NCBI GenBank assembly: GCA_964586235.1
Contig: CAZPIO010000021.1
Location: forward strand, 12,085-76,084
Reading direction: 5' to 3'
Source: JAUCQB01 sp964586235
GTDB lineage: Bacteria > Planctomycetota > Phycisphaerae > UBA1845 > PWPN01
Length of the DNA stretch: 64,000 bases
The translations under genes were made by a program, and so were the position numbers. The notes beneath the pieces were generated by a model. It saw nothing but the letters and a program-made list of their open reading frames with translations, searched no databases and was not told where the DNA came from. Positions 63,888 through 64,000 of this stretch are shown one piece after another (within the stretch, counting starts at the first letter, position 1; each line of letters begins with the position of its first letter).

Positions 63888-64000
63888 CTACACTCTTACG
63901 ATCTGTAGTTGCACCTGCTGAGCATTCACGCGGTTGAGCTGCCATCTCGTTGTGGTCAGCCGCTCGAGAAATTGACGATCATGGCTGACCAGCAGCATCG
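63888..64000 (-). CDS. ABC-F type ATPase, C-terminal fragment
   Basis: The minus-strand frame enters from the right edge and stops at TAG 63890-63888. It reads MLLVSHDRQFLERLTTTRW, the switch-histidine region that follows Walker B in the second ATPase domain of ABC-F proteins. These act on ribosomes in translation or antibiotic protection. The rest lies outside the window, so the subfamily is unknown. Confidence 0.7.
   Translation of the reverse strand, partial: MLLVSHDRQFLERLTTTRWQLNRVNAQQVQLQIVRV

Overview
The window is GC-rich DNA from what looks like a member of the Planctomycetota, probably an uncultured Phycisphaerae-type lineage. The clues are two sulfatase-family proteins, many exported proteins of unknown or carbohydrate-related families (DUF4838, DUF4091, DUF2961, GH36, GH42-like), two proteins ending in paired dockerin-like calcium loops, a type II pseudopilin, a permease/CPBP-protease fusion, and long intergenic hairpins. 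This assignment is inferred from gene content; no rRNA or other phylogenetic marker is present. I saw no tRNA, rRNA, CRISPR array or prophage.

Layout. 1-2.3 kb: end of an ABC-2 permease and a TPR-like membrane protein. 2.4-6.3 kb (minus): SSS symporter, canonical sulfatase, and a remnant of an AttH/CrtC lipocalin-like gene. 6.5-8.2 kb: a glycosidase-like, dockerin-tailed gene broken by an in-frame TAG. 8.5-13 kb: a GrpE-like/Hsp70-like operon, then a lipoprotein prolyl oligopeptidase. 13-20 kb: GH42-like protein, a PflX-type radical SAM enzyme, a DUF4838 protein and a Tat-exported sulfatase-like protein without the usual Cys/Ser nucleophile. 20-23.6 kb: divergent pair of a Tat-lipoprotein SagB-type oxidoreductase and a radical SAM/SPASM protein fused to a predicted exported domain. 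23.6-30 kb: hydrolase, a REP-type tyrosine transposase between 16-bp terminal inverted repeats, DUF4091 and a large glycosidase-like lipoprotein. 30-35.5 kb: zinc-ribbon protein, small membrane protein, pseudopilin, dockerin-tailed protein, beta-CASP RNase-like enzyme. 35.6-36.4 kb: a GxxExxY nuclease-like gene bounded by 32-bp inverted repeats, and an orphan UPF0175 gene. 36.5-41 kb: corrinoid-linked cluster (UroD-type methyltransferase, RACo-like activator, B12-binding-type radical SAM). 41-50 kb: very large exported proteins and a GH36 alpha-galactosidase, with a lipoprotein peroxiredoxin. 50-54 kb: methyltransferase, small lipoprotein, PIN/partner pair, GNAT, DUF2961. 54.5-57.5 kb: ABC exporter. 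57.5-64 kb (minus): phosphofructokinase, GNAT, FtsH, LptE-like, BamD-like, a membrane protein and the end of an ABC-F ATPase.

The recurring theme is extracellular or periplasmic carbohydrate use: exported hydrolases, a sulfatase, a symporter and PfkA. These are scattered as single genes, not a classical polysaccharide-utilisation locus. LptE, BamD and FtsH show a diderm cell envelope. The most unusual non-coding signal is a family of intergenic hairpins near 2.3, 39.5, 45.0 and 53.1 kb. Their arms differ from copy to copy but stay self-complementary, and most copies sit next to Pseudomonas-style REP-like units, including one inverted (REPIN-like) pair.
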